Positions 1 to 10,906 of a DNA stretch of 64,000 bases are shown piece after piece. Within the stretch, counting starts at the first letter, position 1. Each line of letters begins with the position of its first letter. A program made the translations under genes and the position numbers. This stretch comes from Lomentospora prolificans (Eukaryota; Ascomycota; Sordariomycetes; Microascales; Microascaceae): the NCBI GenBank assembly GCA_029532625.1, contig JARFXM010000011.1:434001-498000 (forward strand), written 5' to 3'. Below the pieces are notes generated by a model, which was given only the letters and a program-made list of their open reading frames with translations, did not search any database and was not told the origin of the DNA.

Positions 1-333
1 ATGGTTCCTACGGCATCCACTGGCCACGCTCCATTTTCCGCTCCATCTTCAAGTTGTATGCCTCTGGCGGGGTCCCCGCGTCCGACTCTTCGTGTAATAA
101 GACTTGGTGCATTTCGTCCCCTGGCCCCTTTTTTGACGCCTTTCCTCGTACGAAAAGAGATCCGCTTGCTGCCATCGTCTGATCTGCCTGCCCTGAATTC
201 GGTTCGCAAAAGTCCACGCACCGTGTACTTGTCCATTGAGAATTTTCTCCAATTTTTGGGCCACTTGAATCTTTTTTTTTATTTTATTTTTTATTTTTTA
301 TTTTTTTGAGACACTGGTGATAATAGTTTTACA
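1..333. other. upstream non-coding stretch with T-rich tract
   Basis: No convincing gene is seen. A run of almost pure T with scattered A at about 272-307 ends 26 bases before the start codon of the dehydrogenase gene. Pyrimidine-rich tracts just upstream of the start are common in fungal promoters, so this is probably the core promoter and leader of that gene. The open frames on both strands here are low-complexity and have no recognisable domain. Confidence 0.4.
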
Positions 334-1468
334 ATGACTTCCCACACGGAATTCGGACCAAACACCACGGCCACCGAGGTTGCTGCGGTCTTCAAGGATC
401 AGGTCAAGGGTAAAAATGGTACGATTTCTTGTCCCAGGATTCAATGGATTCAATATCTTTTCGTTTTTCGGCAGTTGCGCTAACAATCATCCCCTCTCAG
501 TCGTGGTAACCGGCGTGAGCCCCGGCGGCATCGGCGCATCCACCGCCCTGGCCATCGCCTCCCAACAACCCGCCATCCTCATCCTCGCCTCGCGCAACCA
601 ATCCAACCTCGACGCCGTCGCCGCCGACATCAAGCAGAAATCCCCCTCCGTCCCCACCAACACCGTCCTCCTCGACCTCGCGTCCATCGACTCCGTCAAG
701 GCCGCCGCTTCTCACATTTCTTCCATCGTCGACCGCATCGACATCCTCATCAACAATGCCGGCGCCACCTTTCAGACCCGCGACGCCGTAACCACCCCCG
801 GCGGCCCCGTGGTCGACAAGCAGCTCTTCACCAACCACGTCGGCACTTTCTTGCTCACCTCCCTGCTCCTCCCCAAGCTTAGCGCCGCCGCTTCGCAGGC
901 CGCAAAGGGAAGCGTGCGCGTCGTCAACCTGAGCAGTTTGGGCCACCGCCTCTCGCCCATCCGCTTCAGCGACTACGCCTTCCAAAAAGAACTCTACGAC
1001 GTCCCCGAGTCCGAGCGGCCTCCCGCCGTCATCCCCGAGGCCTTCCGCAAAGTCACGGGCGACTACCCCGGCTTCGTCGGCTACGGCCAGAGCAAAACGG
1101 CCAATATCCTCCACGCCTGGGAGCTCACCAAGCGCGCGCAGGCCAAGGGCGAAAACATCTTCAGCGTCTCCGTGCACCCTGGCACCATCGTCACGGGCCT
1201 CACGCGCAGCCTCGACACCGAGGGCCGCGCTGCCATGGACGGCACTGCACCTAACGGTATCCCCAAGACGTTGGACGAGGGTGCCGCCACTACGCTTGTG
1301 GCCGCGTTCGATCCCAAGCTCGCGGAGGGTGATACCACTAGTGAGCCTACGTTCCTTTCGGATTGCCAGCTAGCGCTTGAGAAGATGGGCCCGCATGCGA
1401 GGGATGCCGCGGCCGCGCAGAGGCTGTGGAATGAGAGTGAGAAGATGGTCGGCGTCAAGTGCCTGTAA
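334..1468 (+). CDS. short-chain dehydrogenase/reductase (retinol-dehydrogenase/WWOX-like)
   Basis: Two exons, 334-418 and 501-1468, give 350 aa. The 82-bp intron (GTACGA...CAG) restores the N-terminal Rossmann strand: exon 1 ends at KGKN and exon 2 continues with VVVTGVSPGGIG. The classical SDR signature is complete: TGxxxGxG at about residues 32-40, NNAG at 113-116, the catalytic serine in NLSS at 173-174 and YGQSK (Tyr223, Lys227). It should be an NAD(P)(H)-dependent oxidoreductase, most likely cytosolic, since no signal peptide or membrane segment is visible. The substrate cannot be told; such enzymes act on sterols, retinoids, ketones and secondary metabolites. ATG 334 was chosen because it is in phase with the intron and gives a normal SDR N-terminus; starting at 380 would read through the intron. 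Confidence 0.88.
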
Positions 1469-2107
1469 TTTGGGGATTTTATGCCAACATAAATAGAGCT
1501 TTAGGTATTGTTGAGTCTAATAGAACCGAATTTTCGCAAGTTTCCCCGGTATTATTAATGGAGAACTTTTGCATGATACAGTAGCCAGTTCATCGTAGGT
1601 TCACGGGTCTCATCGAGTGAACCACGGAATAGAATGCGGCTAAAATTTGACTTCCGGAATTGATCATGATTTTCTTTTCTCTTAAAATAGATCGTCAGAC
1701 GCGGGCTCACCGAGTAGAAGGGCTGGTGTTGCGAATGTCGGCCGCCATTGCGAATTGACGGGGCGGCGCAGCAATAAGCAAGGTGTATATACCTTCATCA
1801 GCACTGTCACCCGCTATGCAACACGAGTACAATCTACCTCTCACAGCCACTCCTCATCAACACAAGATCAAGAGCGATTGATGCTGTTGATATGGAAGGA
1901 ATGGCGGAACACTACGCCTCAGAGTCGCGCAGTGCAGGCCTCGTGACCTTTTCCCACTCGTTATAAATAGCGGGCTTCCATGACGAGGAATCACTGAATG
2001 TCTCGCGTCATTTGTGGCCCATACTATTCAAAATCTACAGCAACGGGATAATAAGTCAAGTACTAAATATCTCAATAAATTAACGGACGCTTAAAAAAGG
2101 AACCAAG
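1469..2107. other. intergenic region
   Basis: Nothing with domain support was found. The short plus-strand frame at 1755-1946 is Ser/Thr/Arg-rich with no family resemblance and is probably chance. The last 200 bases are A+T-rich and lead into the ATG at 2108, so they likely hold that gene's promoter. Confidence 0.35.
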
Positions 2108-3007
2108 ATGAAAAAGTTCTTCGAAAAGCCAGCCCCGGGCGTTGCCGAGAAAGCAAACCCGGAACCACTCTCACCGGCTCCCCCATATCAACCTCAAGCT
2201 CCCATTATTATGGCTCAGGCCCCTCCACAAGTTCCAATCCCCGGCCCCTTCGGAACCAATCTCTGCTGTGTAACACTAAACAAGCGCGACACTATCCGCT
2301 TCTTGAACTTTCCGTTTGTCGAACTTCAGATCTTCCGCGACGCCATCGCCCGCTCGTGGGTCAAGGGCATCTATGGCCTCACGCAGTACGGCCAGGCCTG
2401 GGAGGTGAAGATGCACGGGTTTCCATGGCAGTCTGTGTACAACGGAGATGACCCTTCTCGGAAGCTGATAATAGACTTGTTGGCGGCCATGTACGATCGA
2501 GGTTGGGTGTTGTATACTACTCTCGACTTCAGCAAAAAGTCTGATAGCAAAGGTATCTATGGTATCAACCATTCATGTTTGGTAAAATCGCTACTAACGC
2601 GGTGAGAAGACGCCATGGTATTTCGCTATCAAAGCCCGCCGCCGCCTCCTTGTGACTGGCTGTCAATCTCCTTCGACCGCCACGACCGCCTCAACGTCGT
2701 CGGGCCTCCGCCACCCGAGATTGCCAACGTTCTTCTCCACACTTTTGCTCCTTTCACCTCCCGCCACGGTTTTGCCGCTAACTCTCTGGAACTCAAATTC
2801 AAGAGCAGCCCGTGGATCGCCCACGGGTTAGAAACGGTTGATTCGAGTCGGATCATACTGATGTTGCTCGAGGTGCTCGAAGCAAACGGATATTCAGTAT
2901 GTACGAATTTACAACAGAACGTGAATAATGAAGGAGTCGTTACAGACGTTTTGATTATGCACAGAGAAAGAGGATGGGCTCCGGGCATGCCACTGAGACG
3001 CCGGTAA
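2108..3007 (+). CDS. hypothetical protein with two copies of an unnamed domain
   Basis: Exons 2108-2552 and 2610-3007 (280 aa) are joined by a 57-bp intron with donor GTATCT, a CTAAC branch site and an AG just before ACGCC. After a Pro/Ala-rich N-terminus (residues about 1-50) there are two tandem units, about 50-153 and 158-265. Each has an aromatic/leucine strand, a Glu-x-Lys segment followed by a Pro-Trp pair (EVKMHGFPW; ELKFKSSPW), an SRK/SRI-type Ile/Leu-rich helix (about LLxxLxxxGW/Y), a Thr-x-Leu strand, and a closing Asp...Arg. The splice falls at the end of unit one and makes its final D-M-V-F-R. I do not recognise a named family; similar two-unit proteins of unknown role are common in filamentous ascomycetes. 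No catalytic motif, signal peptide or membrane segment is seen. Confidence 0.72.
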
Positions 3008-3936
3008 CCTGGGCGCCAAATCTCCGCAGTCGGAAATTGTAAGTTAGTGATAGGACTACCCGGTTGTGGTTTGCTTTGTTGGTCCAAGTACTTAAGGGTT
3101 TTGTTTTCTCCTCTCATAATGGCCAAACTGGGGGCTTTAGTAGGGTAGATTTGTGGGCATGTCACCAGCGCCAGCGACTTGATATTATCTAGTCCTGAAA
3201 TTCGGTAAATTACGCATTGGAGTGAAAGAAGTTTAAAAGAAGACTTGTTTCAAGACCATTAAACTTATCTGCATCAAGCCAAATATATCTACACATCCCT
3301 TATTCCAGTATCGAGGGGGAGCTAGAGGGAATCTCGAACCTTGGGACTCTTGCGTCTCTGTGATCAAATGTGCCGAAGGTGTCCATGACAGCGATTGCGC
3401 TGGTTATGTGGTGGATATAATAACCCAGCACTCAGCTTCAGTCAGATTAATATGACTCTGTGCTAGAATATTACAACGTCAAGTGGAATCCAAGGTCTCG
3501 TCAGGTCAACCCGGTAGGTTCGATACCACCATCAAATGCCCAAACTGAAAACTGTGTGGCGTCTGTGGCTGAGCGGAGTCTGACCGACCCTACGGATTGG
3601 AGAGTCAGCCAACCCCGCACAAGAAGATACCATCATTTTTCAGAGCTCAAAGTGTTTGATGTGGCTGCAGAAGCGACTGCCAGCCAGCTTTTAGCCGCAT
3701 CGAATATTTCATATGGTGTCACCAGAACTGGAGCGTCGAGTTCTTTAGGGATGAAATAAGCACATGCGTTGGTGAGGCTAGGCTAAGGGAATCTGGGCCA
3801 CTTGCTAGCTTAAACGGCAGCCTACTCTGTGCCGAGGATATTTAGAGAGTCTGCAAACAGCATTATTCTGCCATCCTCCATCGTACGGTTGACTCTGGAA
3901 TTCCGCCCTTGATAGCCGCGTAAGAATATCCTCATC
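3008..3936. other. intergenic region
   Basis: A plus-strand frame at 3460-3759 (99 aa) has no recognisable domain and poor coding character. A GGTTCGATACC stretch near 3516 looks like a tRNA T-loop, but no matching acceptor, D or anticodon arms could be folded around it. No gene is called. Confidence 0.35.
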
Positions 3937-5640
3937 ATGGCACTTCTCGACTTACCACTTGAGTGCCTGAGGCACATTCTCTTCCAGCTCGCCCTTGACG
4001 TTGGTGTTTGTCGACTGATTCCGCTCCGGCTCGTCAACAGTAAGTATGCTACAGCCTCCTACCATGGGTATGACAGGGCGCTACTAAGGTATAATATACG
4101 TTTAGGAGTCATGGACAGAGAAATTATGAGCGCGATCAATGTGACAGGAACCATGGACTGCAACTCACCGGTTACATCTGGCCATCCCCGACCTTTCCCT
4201 ATACCATTTGGTGTCAAACTCCATAAAGGCTTCATCGATTTTGTTGCATCTCTTGTCATGGCTGAATCCACGAATGAACGGCCAGCGGGCACTTGCTTAT
4301 ATAGCCTCATGAACGCCATCGCGGATGAGCTCATGCTTCACGACGGCGTAGAATCCCCCCGACAACATCCACTGAGAGATCGATATATGCGGCGTCTGTC
4401 CCGAGAGATTTTCGAACTGAACTCCTGGCAGGACAACCCCATCTGGTTCCATAGTTTCGTCTTCGTTGAGAACTATCCAATCTTTCAGCCTGATGAGGTC
4501 GAATTTGAGACGTTTCTAGCAAAGGTCACCTGGGGCCAATGGCCATGGGAGAGAGTAATATTATCCGACTCACAGCTTCGGGAAATGCTTGGCCGAAAAG
4601 CTCGGATTTTTGGCTCGCTTCTGAAAGTTACTGTCAAAAGCGGACAAGTCAATCTTGCGCGACATCTACTTGGGCTTGGAGCAGTCAATATTTCGAACTT
4701 TGGTGCAAAGATTGTTGAGGCTTGCGCTTACAGCAATCCAGAGATGGTAGCTCTGCTTACAAGCACAGGACGTGGCGGGATGTCTTTCAAGGCACATTTC
4801 CAGCAATGCATCAAAGTGGCAATCGACATAAACGCCCCGTTAGATATAATTCTGCCCATGATTGAGTTTATCCACGGCGGAAACAACGAATCCCTCCTAC
4901 GCTGGCCATTCAGATGGGCCTGCTCAAATGGGCGGATGGACCTAGTTCTTGAGTTAAGTCGTCGCCTTGGTACCCTGGATGTTGAAAAAGGTGTTGAGCC
5001 TGATGAAGAATATACGCAACTGGTAACCGCTTGGAAAGGACACCGAGATATGCTTCGATTTCTCTATTACTCTGACATAAAGCCGAGTCCCTACGCGTTG
5101 CGCGGCCCAGTGATGAACGGCGACATTGAGACGGCCGAGTTGATACTACAAGCCGATGCAAAGCCCGACAACATTACGTGGACGTACATTCTTCTGTTGG
5201 CTACCTGGCAGGATAAATATCACTTCTCAAGGGCTATGGTCGACAAAGGTTATGTTGATTTGGAGACACTTGTCTCGGATACCACATTAGAGGTTATGCT
5301 GCTTGTGGATGAGCTCATGCTGTCTACCTGCGGATGCGGCGATGTGTTCCTCACCAGGGAGCTTATCCGCGCAGGCCTTCCGATCGAAAGGTTTAGGACC
5401 TGCAATTACAGTGATGGCGGCAACGACGTGACGCCGATGCTTGCTGCAGTATACGGCGGCCAGGAACAAGTTATCAGTGCCCTGTTAGAGCTTGGGGCGA
5501 CTGAGATAGACAAGCACACTATTCCAGACTTTGGGACTAGGGGGCTTCCGAGACGATATGCAAAGCCAAGGGAAAATAGATTGTCACATGTGGGGAGTTG
5601 GCGAGATGGATTTGACTGGGCTGGCGAACCTACACCATAG
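3937..5640 (+). CDS. ankyrin-type protein with F-box-like N-terminus
   Basis: The frame is open throughout, but a 66-bp in-frame intron (4040-4105; GTAAGT...TTTAG) is likely. Removing it joins LRLVN directly to RVMDREIMSAI, the usual continuation in this fungal family. The model 3937-4039 + 4106-5640 codes 545 aa. The N-terminus (LLDLPLECLRHILFQ) resembles a degenerate F-box-like start. The rest is helical with weak ankyrin units, for example LLKVTVKSGQVNLARHLLGL and a clearer one near the C-terminus (TPMLAAVYGGQEQVISALLE). It is probably an intracellular protein-interaction scaffold; the partner is unknown. Retaining the intron would still give a full protein (567 aa), so splicing cannot be proved from frame alone. 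Confidence 0.72.
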   Translation: MALLDLPLECLRHILFQLALDVGVCRLIPLRLVNSKYATASYHGYDRALLRYNIRLGVMDREIMSAINVTGTMDCNSPVTSGHPRPFPIPFGVKLHKGFIDFVASLVMAESTNERPAGTCLYSLMNAIADELMLHDGVESPRQHPLRDRYMRRLSREIFELNSWQDNPIWFHSFVFVENYPIFQPDEVEFETFLAKVTWGQWPWERVILSDSQLREMLGRKARIFGSLLKVTVKSGQVNLARHLLGLGAVNISNFGAKIVEACAYSNPEMVALLTSTGRGGMSFKAHFQQCIKVAIDINAPLDIILPMIEFIHGGNNESLLRWPFRWACSNGRMDLVLELSRRLGTLDVEKGVEPDEEYTQLVTAWKGHRDMLRFLYYSDIKPSPYALRGPVMNGDIETAELILQADAKPDNITWTYILLLATWQDKYHFSRAMVDKGYVDLETLVSDTTLEVMLLVDELMLSTCGCGDVFLTRELIRAGLPIERFRTCNYSDGGNDVTPMLAAVYGGQEQVISALLELGATEIDKHTIPDFGTRGLPRRYAKPRENRLSHVGSWRDGFDWAGEPTP

Positions 5641-5849
5641 ATGCCGTGGTAGCAACGAGCTCAAATGACGTCGCCGCGCTGGGATCCAATTGATGGTTTC
5701 CTCCCACCCCTTTTTTATTTTTATTTTTTTTTTCTTCACTTCCTTTGTAACTAGATATCCCTGACTGCTCCTATCCGTGTTACGCAAGCGTTTGGTACAG
5801 ATAGAGCGTAGAGAACGCGTGAGGAGGTCAGCGGTGGCGACAACTCCAG
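5641..5849. other. short spacer with T-rich tract
   Basis: A C/T-rich tract at 5701-5745 follows the ankyrin-type gene. Homology to the ferric reductase relic on the minus strand ends at about 5855-5870, and nothing recognisable follows it toward 5641. The missing FAD/NAD half of that gene is not here. Confidence 0.4.
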
Positions 5850-7025
5850 GCAAGTCAATCATGGCGAAGATAGCGAGAACAATGTGCGATGCGAGGACCG
5901 CCTCGTACAGCTTCTTCCGTAGGGGCAATAAGGAAAAGGGCATGACCAGGACCAAGGCTAGAGTGGCAGCAATGCCCCAGATCCAGTAGTCGAGGATACT
6001 TTCCTCCGTATGCTCCCGGAGCCGTCAAAGGAGCGAGGTAGAATTGAAGGTAGGTTGCGGAATGCAAGCAGGCTTGTAGCATGCAAATGACTGCAATCCA
6101 CCAGTGAACGAGTAGGAAGGTAGAGTTCGACCAGTTCCATACGAATAACAGCACATTATTGCGGCTGGAGAACAATATCACGAGGGTCAAGTTTACGAAA
6201 CTGGGGATTCCAACGCGATTGTCGATGTACGCGATAAGCTGCTGCTCAAAAAAGCCGTACCACGACATTGGGTCCGTCACGACGTAACCCACTGAGGATA
6301 GGATGATCAGATGTATGCGATGAAAGAGGCTCTGATCGCGTTTCGGAACAAAGCCAGGGCCAAGGACGGGGGCGGCATTATATTTGCCATAATTATAGAC
6401 GCGCGTCGATGAACGTGGCGTAGAATCTTGACTCGAGACCTTTCGGCAATGGCAGGCATCGGAACGCGGAGAAGACTATCCGGATGCCGACACACGTGGC
6501 TATGAGGACAATACTACCCTCGATAGTCAGCTCTATGCTCACCTCTGGAGTAAAGAATCTACTGTAGTGGCGCTTACCCGTAGCGTTCTGTGACAATTTC
6601 CATAATTTCGAACCCTTGATCACAATTGAAGTTTCCAAGCCAACCATCTTCATCGACGAGAGATGCCGTATTCAGGACAGCTTCTGAATCGACAACGTCG
6701 GTCGGGGGTGCTTTCGGCACTACCGAGAGAACGGTTTGGTACGAGTAGACGGACACGGGCTGGACTCTTTGTCGGCCGACAATATCTATCTCCCAAATCT
6801 TCTCGAGGGTGGAATTCGGGACACCAGAACAGTGAGTGTGGAAGCAGCGTGCGAGGGTCTGGAGAAAGGGGTCATTCGATGCTTTGTATTCGGCGCTCGA
6901 AGGTCCCATGTGCATCGAACTCATGTCCATGTGCATGTCCATATCGCCATCTTCGGGGCAATCATGAATAAGCTTCCATCTAGCAAGTCTCTGAGCTCTT
7001 GGGTCTGGGCCGGCCGAACAGGTTT
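5850..7025 (-). pseudogene. ferric-chelate reductase (FRE) relic, frameshifted and truncated
   Basis: Minus-strand frames assemble, in order, into the N-terminal half of a fungal ferric reductase. They give a lumenal Cys/Met/His-rich region (CPEDGDMDMHMDMSSMHM near 6950-6905, then NDPFLQTLARCFHTHC), a first membrane segment (IEGSIVLIATCVGI near 6520), the loop AAPVLGPGFVPKRDQSLF (near 6350), and the ferric-reductase domain with GYVVTDPMSWY, VILFSSRNNVLLF, NSTFLLVHWW, QACLHSATYLQFYL and LPLRKKLYEAVLASHIVLAI. The reading frame must shift near 6398 and again near 6000 to follow this homology, and compensating indels lie near 6320-6335. Homology stops at about 5865, before the FAD- and NAD(P)H-binding domains, so no functional reductase can be made. 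The intact enzyme would reduce extracellular Fe3+/Cu2+ at the plasma membrane. The exact 5' end is uncertain. Confidence 0.75.
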
Positions 7026-8152
7026 CCCAAATTCGGAGCGGTCAAGTAGCACGCCAAGGTCCTGACAACCCACAAAGCGTTCTTGGAAAGCGTTGCTTCG
7101 CATGAAGAAGCCACTGCGCATACAGATTGCCACTACCACGCGACCTGTCCAGGATGTCCCGGGGCGAGTCAAGACAAGTCCGAGACCGAGGCGCAGCCAC
7201 TCTCCTAATGCAGTACTAGAAGTAGACCTGTTGGCGAATGTGTGCCTATGGGTTGTAGTATAAGTCTCGAAGTAGTGATGTTAACTTTTGAACGTAGATA
7301 TAACTTCCTTTCTTCCGTTCATGAAGCACCCGTTGCATTGATCCTATACGAATTTTACCGGACATCGAAACATGTTAACGTTGGCCGTCAACTCCCTCTT
7401 GGGGCTTGCCGTTTCCCCTGCACCCCATAATCCGAATCTAGTTATACTCTTCGCGTAGTTTGCCGGCACACCGACAGTTGCTTCGGTCATTTTTGGATGG
7501 CTGTCCCTGACTAGCAACTAGCGCGGCCGAGATAAGTTAAAGGTCCCGGATGTCTAGTACCCAGTATTATCCTATCAGGGCAGGCTCCTCTGCCTTCAAT
7601 ATTAGGCCTGACAGCGAGCGCCTCCAAAGCTGGGCCCGGATCTAAGGGAAAAAGGCTGTGCCGGCATTGGCGAGTTCAAATTCGACTGTTAACATGGAAG
7701 CGCTGCTTCAAGAAGCCAGCTATGCGTGAGTTAGGATTGCCAAGGTGGGTGTATGGACAGGCTGGAACTTTGCGAGCCTCTGAGGACGAATTCCTCTCGG
7801 CTTCGTACACGGGAAGTCTAGATAGTCTTTACTCGGGACATAGATGGAGTTGCTTGCTTGAGGATACGGGCTATGGCCATATAGGTTGCGGTATCAACTA
7901 GTCAACCCGCCAATCGACACAGTATGGGTACAGGGCATCGCGTCGCATCCCGCTCTCCACTGTGGGAGACTATTGTGAAGAGTGCAATTTATGCGTCATG
8001 TAATTGACTAGGACTAGGGAACCTTTTCATTAACAAGATCAAGAGAGGGGATACTAGCTAAACTAAGGGGTAACCGTTAAAGAAGGAGTAGAAAACGCTA
8101 AGAAATCGAGACCATGCCGTCATAAGCAAGTGAATAGCAGTCATGAAGCCCA
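7026..8152. other. intergenic region
   Basis: No supported gene. The first 150 bases may hold a decayed 5' exon of the ferric reductase relic. The rest shows only short chance frames. The last 150 bases are the 3' flank of the minus-strand erdS gene. Confidence 0.35.
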
Positions 8153-10906
8153 TTAAATTTCGTCCTCAAAGAACCGGATCAACGTCCTCGCTCCAGATAC
8201 GCCCAATCCCATAAACGGATAACAGATGTACACAGGGTCGTCCTCGGTACCGAACTTCTCACGGAACTCGCCCTTGCTCGCTAGCTTGAGCTGCTGGGCA
8301 ATCGCCCTGTAGGTGCGCGACAGGATCTTGGCTCTCAAGCCGTTGAGATTGTTGCCAATCTCGATATCCTTGGTAGCCCCAGCACCGAAGGTGACGCATT
8401 TAACACCCATCTTGGCGAGGCCTTGGATTGCGTGGGAAATGACGGACTCGATGGCGCCGCCAGGGGAACCAGGAAAGTCAAGAGCGAACTTGATTTGGTA
8501 GCCGTTCTTGGGAGCGAGGCGGTGGAGAATTACCAGGGCGACGATGTCGCCCTCCCTGTTCTCGGCCCACACGTACTTACGGTGCTCGACGTCGAGCCAG
8601 GGGCGCACGTCGGTGATGTGCACCTGTTTACCAGTTCGCTTGGCCTTCCACTCCTCAACGCGCTTATCGACCTTTTCGCGGAAGTCGTCGGAAATATGCT
8701 CGCCTAGGTTGGTCTCGAATATCCGCACGCCAGCCTCTTCAGCTTGGCGCTCCTTCTTGGCAACCTTCTTCATACTATCAACCTCGAGGCGGTCCTCAGC
8801 GACACAGCTAAATGTTCGCCAGCCGAGGATGCCGCCGAGGATTTCCTCTATCTCTGGGGATACAAGCAACCATAAGGGTCGTAGATCGTGGACTTTGCGG
8901 AGATCTTTGAGGAATCGTCGCACGACAAGGGGATATTGTCGGGGGTCGCAAAGGGGATTTCCCATGATGAGGGCGTAGCCGTTGACACTGGCATATCCAA
9001 TGGCAGCACCGGACTCGGCATGTCTCCAAACCTCATATCGATCATCGAGCCAAGAGGTGTTTGTAGCGTCGCCATAATTGGAGATTAGCTTCTCAACGGA
9101 AGGAAGTTCAACGGACTTAGGGTCCCGAGCGTAGTTGGCGCTGTAACGTATGGTGTCGGCCTCAGGGTGAGGTAGCGCCTGCCAGCCCTTATCGTGGGGT
9201 TGGAGAGATTTAGAGTCACGGGGGAACAGGGAGGCGTTGCGGATGTCACCAAGATTCAAGAGGAGGAACAAGACTCGCTCGAGGCCGATACCGCAGCCAG
9301 CGTGGGGGAGGACACCATAGTCGAAACCTTGCAGGTACTCCTCCATGTCGAGCATATTAACACCGACTTCGCCCATGCGCTTCTTGAGGACGGCAGGGTC
9401 GTTGATACGCTGGCCGCCGGTAGTAATTTCCTGGCCACGCAAGAAAATGTCGAAAGAGTTGGTGTAGTTAGGGTCTTCATCATCGAGATGTGTGTAGAAA
9501 GGCCGAGCAGAAGTCGGAAACTTGTCGATGATGTAGAAGTCGGTTCCGTATTTTTCTTTGACTAGTTCGCCGATGCGTCTTTCGGCGGGGGTGCTGAGAT
9601 CTTCCGTGTCCGAAGCGGGGTTTCCATACTCATCCTTCCAACCAGATTCATTCAGTAAGGCGATCGCATCCTTGAATTTCAATCGCGGCGTCTTCTCCAG
9701 CCAAACGAGGTCGTCATGGGGGAAATGTGTCTTGACGATGTCCAGCTCTTTCCGGTGGTCCTTGTAAATTTTGGCAAAAATGCTCTTGAGAAGGTCGTCA
9801 ATAATGTCCAGAGCCTCATGGTAGTTGTTTTGAATCACCATCTCGAGATCCAAGCCAATGTACTCGCTCAGATGGCGATGGGTGTTGCTGTCCTCGGCTC
9901 GGAAGACGGGACCAATCTCGAAGACTCGGCCGAAATCGGCGGAAATACACAACTGTTTGGCGAGCTGAGGGCTCTGCGCCAAGAAGGCGGTACGGCCGTA
10001 GTAATTAACCTTGAAGACCTCGGCCCCGGACTCGGTGGCGGCAGGCTGCAGCTTGGGCGTGTGAATTTCAATAAAACCGTGACCCTCAAGGGTGTGTCGG
10101 AACGCGCTGCAAATCGCAGAGTTTAGACGGAAGATGCACTGCGCCGTGGGGGTTCGGAGGAAGCTGATACGGTTGGAGGTACGGACGCGGTTTGACGCGA
10201 GGTACTCAATTTGCTTGGTCTCTGGGTTCTCTTCAACTCGGTCGATTGAGTACACGTCGATGGGAAGAGATTCTTGAATCGGGACTGTGAGATGCATGCT
10301 CTCGATGAGGATCTCAATGGACTGGATTGTGCAGGCGGCGACAGGCTCCTTGGGACTCTTGATAGTACCAGTACCGTATACAATCCCTTCAGAGATCAAG
10401 TGCTCGGCCCATCGCACGAAGCCTTCCGATATGGCGCCTTCTCGATACTCCAGGACACCCTGGATCGTATCGATGCCCTGTCTCAGAATAACAAACGCAA
10501 GTCTGGGGCCCATAGATCGCACATGGTGCACGCGAGCCTTGAATCCGATCGTTGTGCCAATCGCCGGCCCGTCAGTCTTCAGGAGCGCAAACGGCACATT
10601 GTTTCTAGGCGTATCCGTGACTTTGTCGGGTGAGGTGCCATATCGAGCGGCGATCTCAGGGGGGTCTTCGGCGTGGGCGAGCTCCTCATCCTTATGGCGC
10701 TTGATTTGGAGCGACTTCTTTTCGTCTTCACGCTGCAGCTCCTTTTCCTGCTGGGCCTGGATCTTTTCGATTTTACGGCTGTGCTTGTCTTCGTCGAGGG
10801 CAGCGATGTTGCCAATGGTCGGCTTGGATATGTGATTCTTGGCTGAAGCATGGCCGATTAGCCGGTTCAGCTTGAGCAGTGGCTTCTTCAGCGCACCAGG
10901 CGACAT
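8153..10906 (-). CDS. erdS: ergosteryl-3beta-O-L-aspartate synthase (AspRS-DUF2156 fusion)
   Basis: One uninterrupted 917-aa frame fuses a class II aspartyl-tRNA synthetase to a C-terminal DUF2156 aminoacyl-transferase domain. Residues 1-100 are a Lys/Glu-rich extension. About 115-215 form the OB-fold anticodon-binding domain. About 250-575 form the catalytic core, with motif 1 (LNSAICSAFRHTLEGHGFIE), motif 2 (VFRAEDSNTHRHLSEY, 334-349) and motif 3 (GCGIGLERVLFLLL, 537-550). Residues about 595-910 are the GNAT-like DUF2156 domain of MprF/LPG synthases, ending in FMGLGVSGARTLIRFFEDEI. This architecture is that of fungal ErdS, which charges tRNA-Asp and then moves aspartate to the 3beta-hydroxyl of ergosterol, giving ergosteryl-aspartate in membranes. 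The start fits: the ATG lies just upstream of the basic extension. An alpha/beta hydrolase gene lies divergently 1.9 kb away. Confidence 0.95.
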   Translation of the reverse strand: MSPGALKKPLLKLNRLIGHASAKNHISKPTIGNIAALDEDKHSRKIEKIQAQQEKELQREDEKKSLQIKRHKDEELAHAEDPPEIAARYGTSPDKVTDTPRNNVPFALLKTDGPAIGTTIGFKARVHHVRSMGPRLAFVILRQGIDTIQGVLEYREGAISEGFVRWAEHLISEGIVYGTGTIKSPKEPVAACTIQSIEILIESMHLTVPIQESLPIDVYSIDRVEENPETKQIEYLASNRVRTSNRISFLRTPTAQCIFRLNSAICSAFRHTLEGHGFIEIHTPKLQPAATESGAEVFKVNYYGRTAFLAQSPQLAKQLCISADFGRVFEIGPVFRAEDSNTHRHLSEYIGLDLEMVIQNNYHEALDIIDDLLKSIFAKIYKDHRKELDIVKTHFPHDDLVWLEKTPRLKFKDAIALLNESGWKDEYGNPASDTEDLSTPAERRIGELVKEKYGTDFYIIDKFPTSARPFYTHLDDEDPNYTNSFDIFLRGQEITTGGQRINDPAVLKKRMGEVGVNMLDMEEYLQGFDYGVLPHAGCGIGLERVLFLLLNLGDIRNASLFPRDSKSLQPHDKGWQALPHPEADTIRYSANYARDPKSVELPSVEKLISNYGDATNTSWLDDRYEVWRHAESGAAIGYASVNGYALIMGNPLCDPRQYPLVVRRFLKDLRKVHDLRPLWLLVSPEIEEILGGILGWRTFSCVAEDRLEVDSMKKVAKKERQAEEAGVRIFETNLGEHISDDFREKVDKRVEEWKAKRTGKQVHITDVRPWLDVEHRKYVWAENREGDIVALVILHRLAPKNGYQIKFALDFPGSPGGAIESVISHAIQGLAKMGVKCVTFGAGATKDIEIGNNLNGLRAKILSRTYRAIAQQLKLASKGEFREKFGTEDDPVYICYPFMGLGVSGARTLIRFFEDEI

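Noticed and set aside
497..1177. A 226-aa minus-strand frame opposite the dehydrogenase.
   Set aside because: It is Gly/Asp/Val-rich and arises from strong codon bias of the real gene; no family resemblance.
3480..3620. tRNA-like fragments (GGTTCGATACC; GTGGCTGAGCGG).
   Set aside because: The D-arm- and T-arm-like words are in the wrong order, and no acceptor or anticodon stems pair around them.
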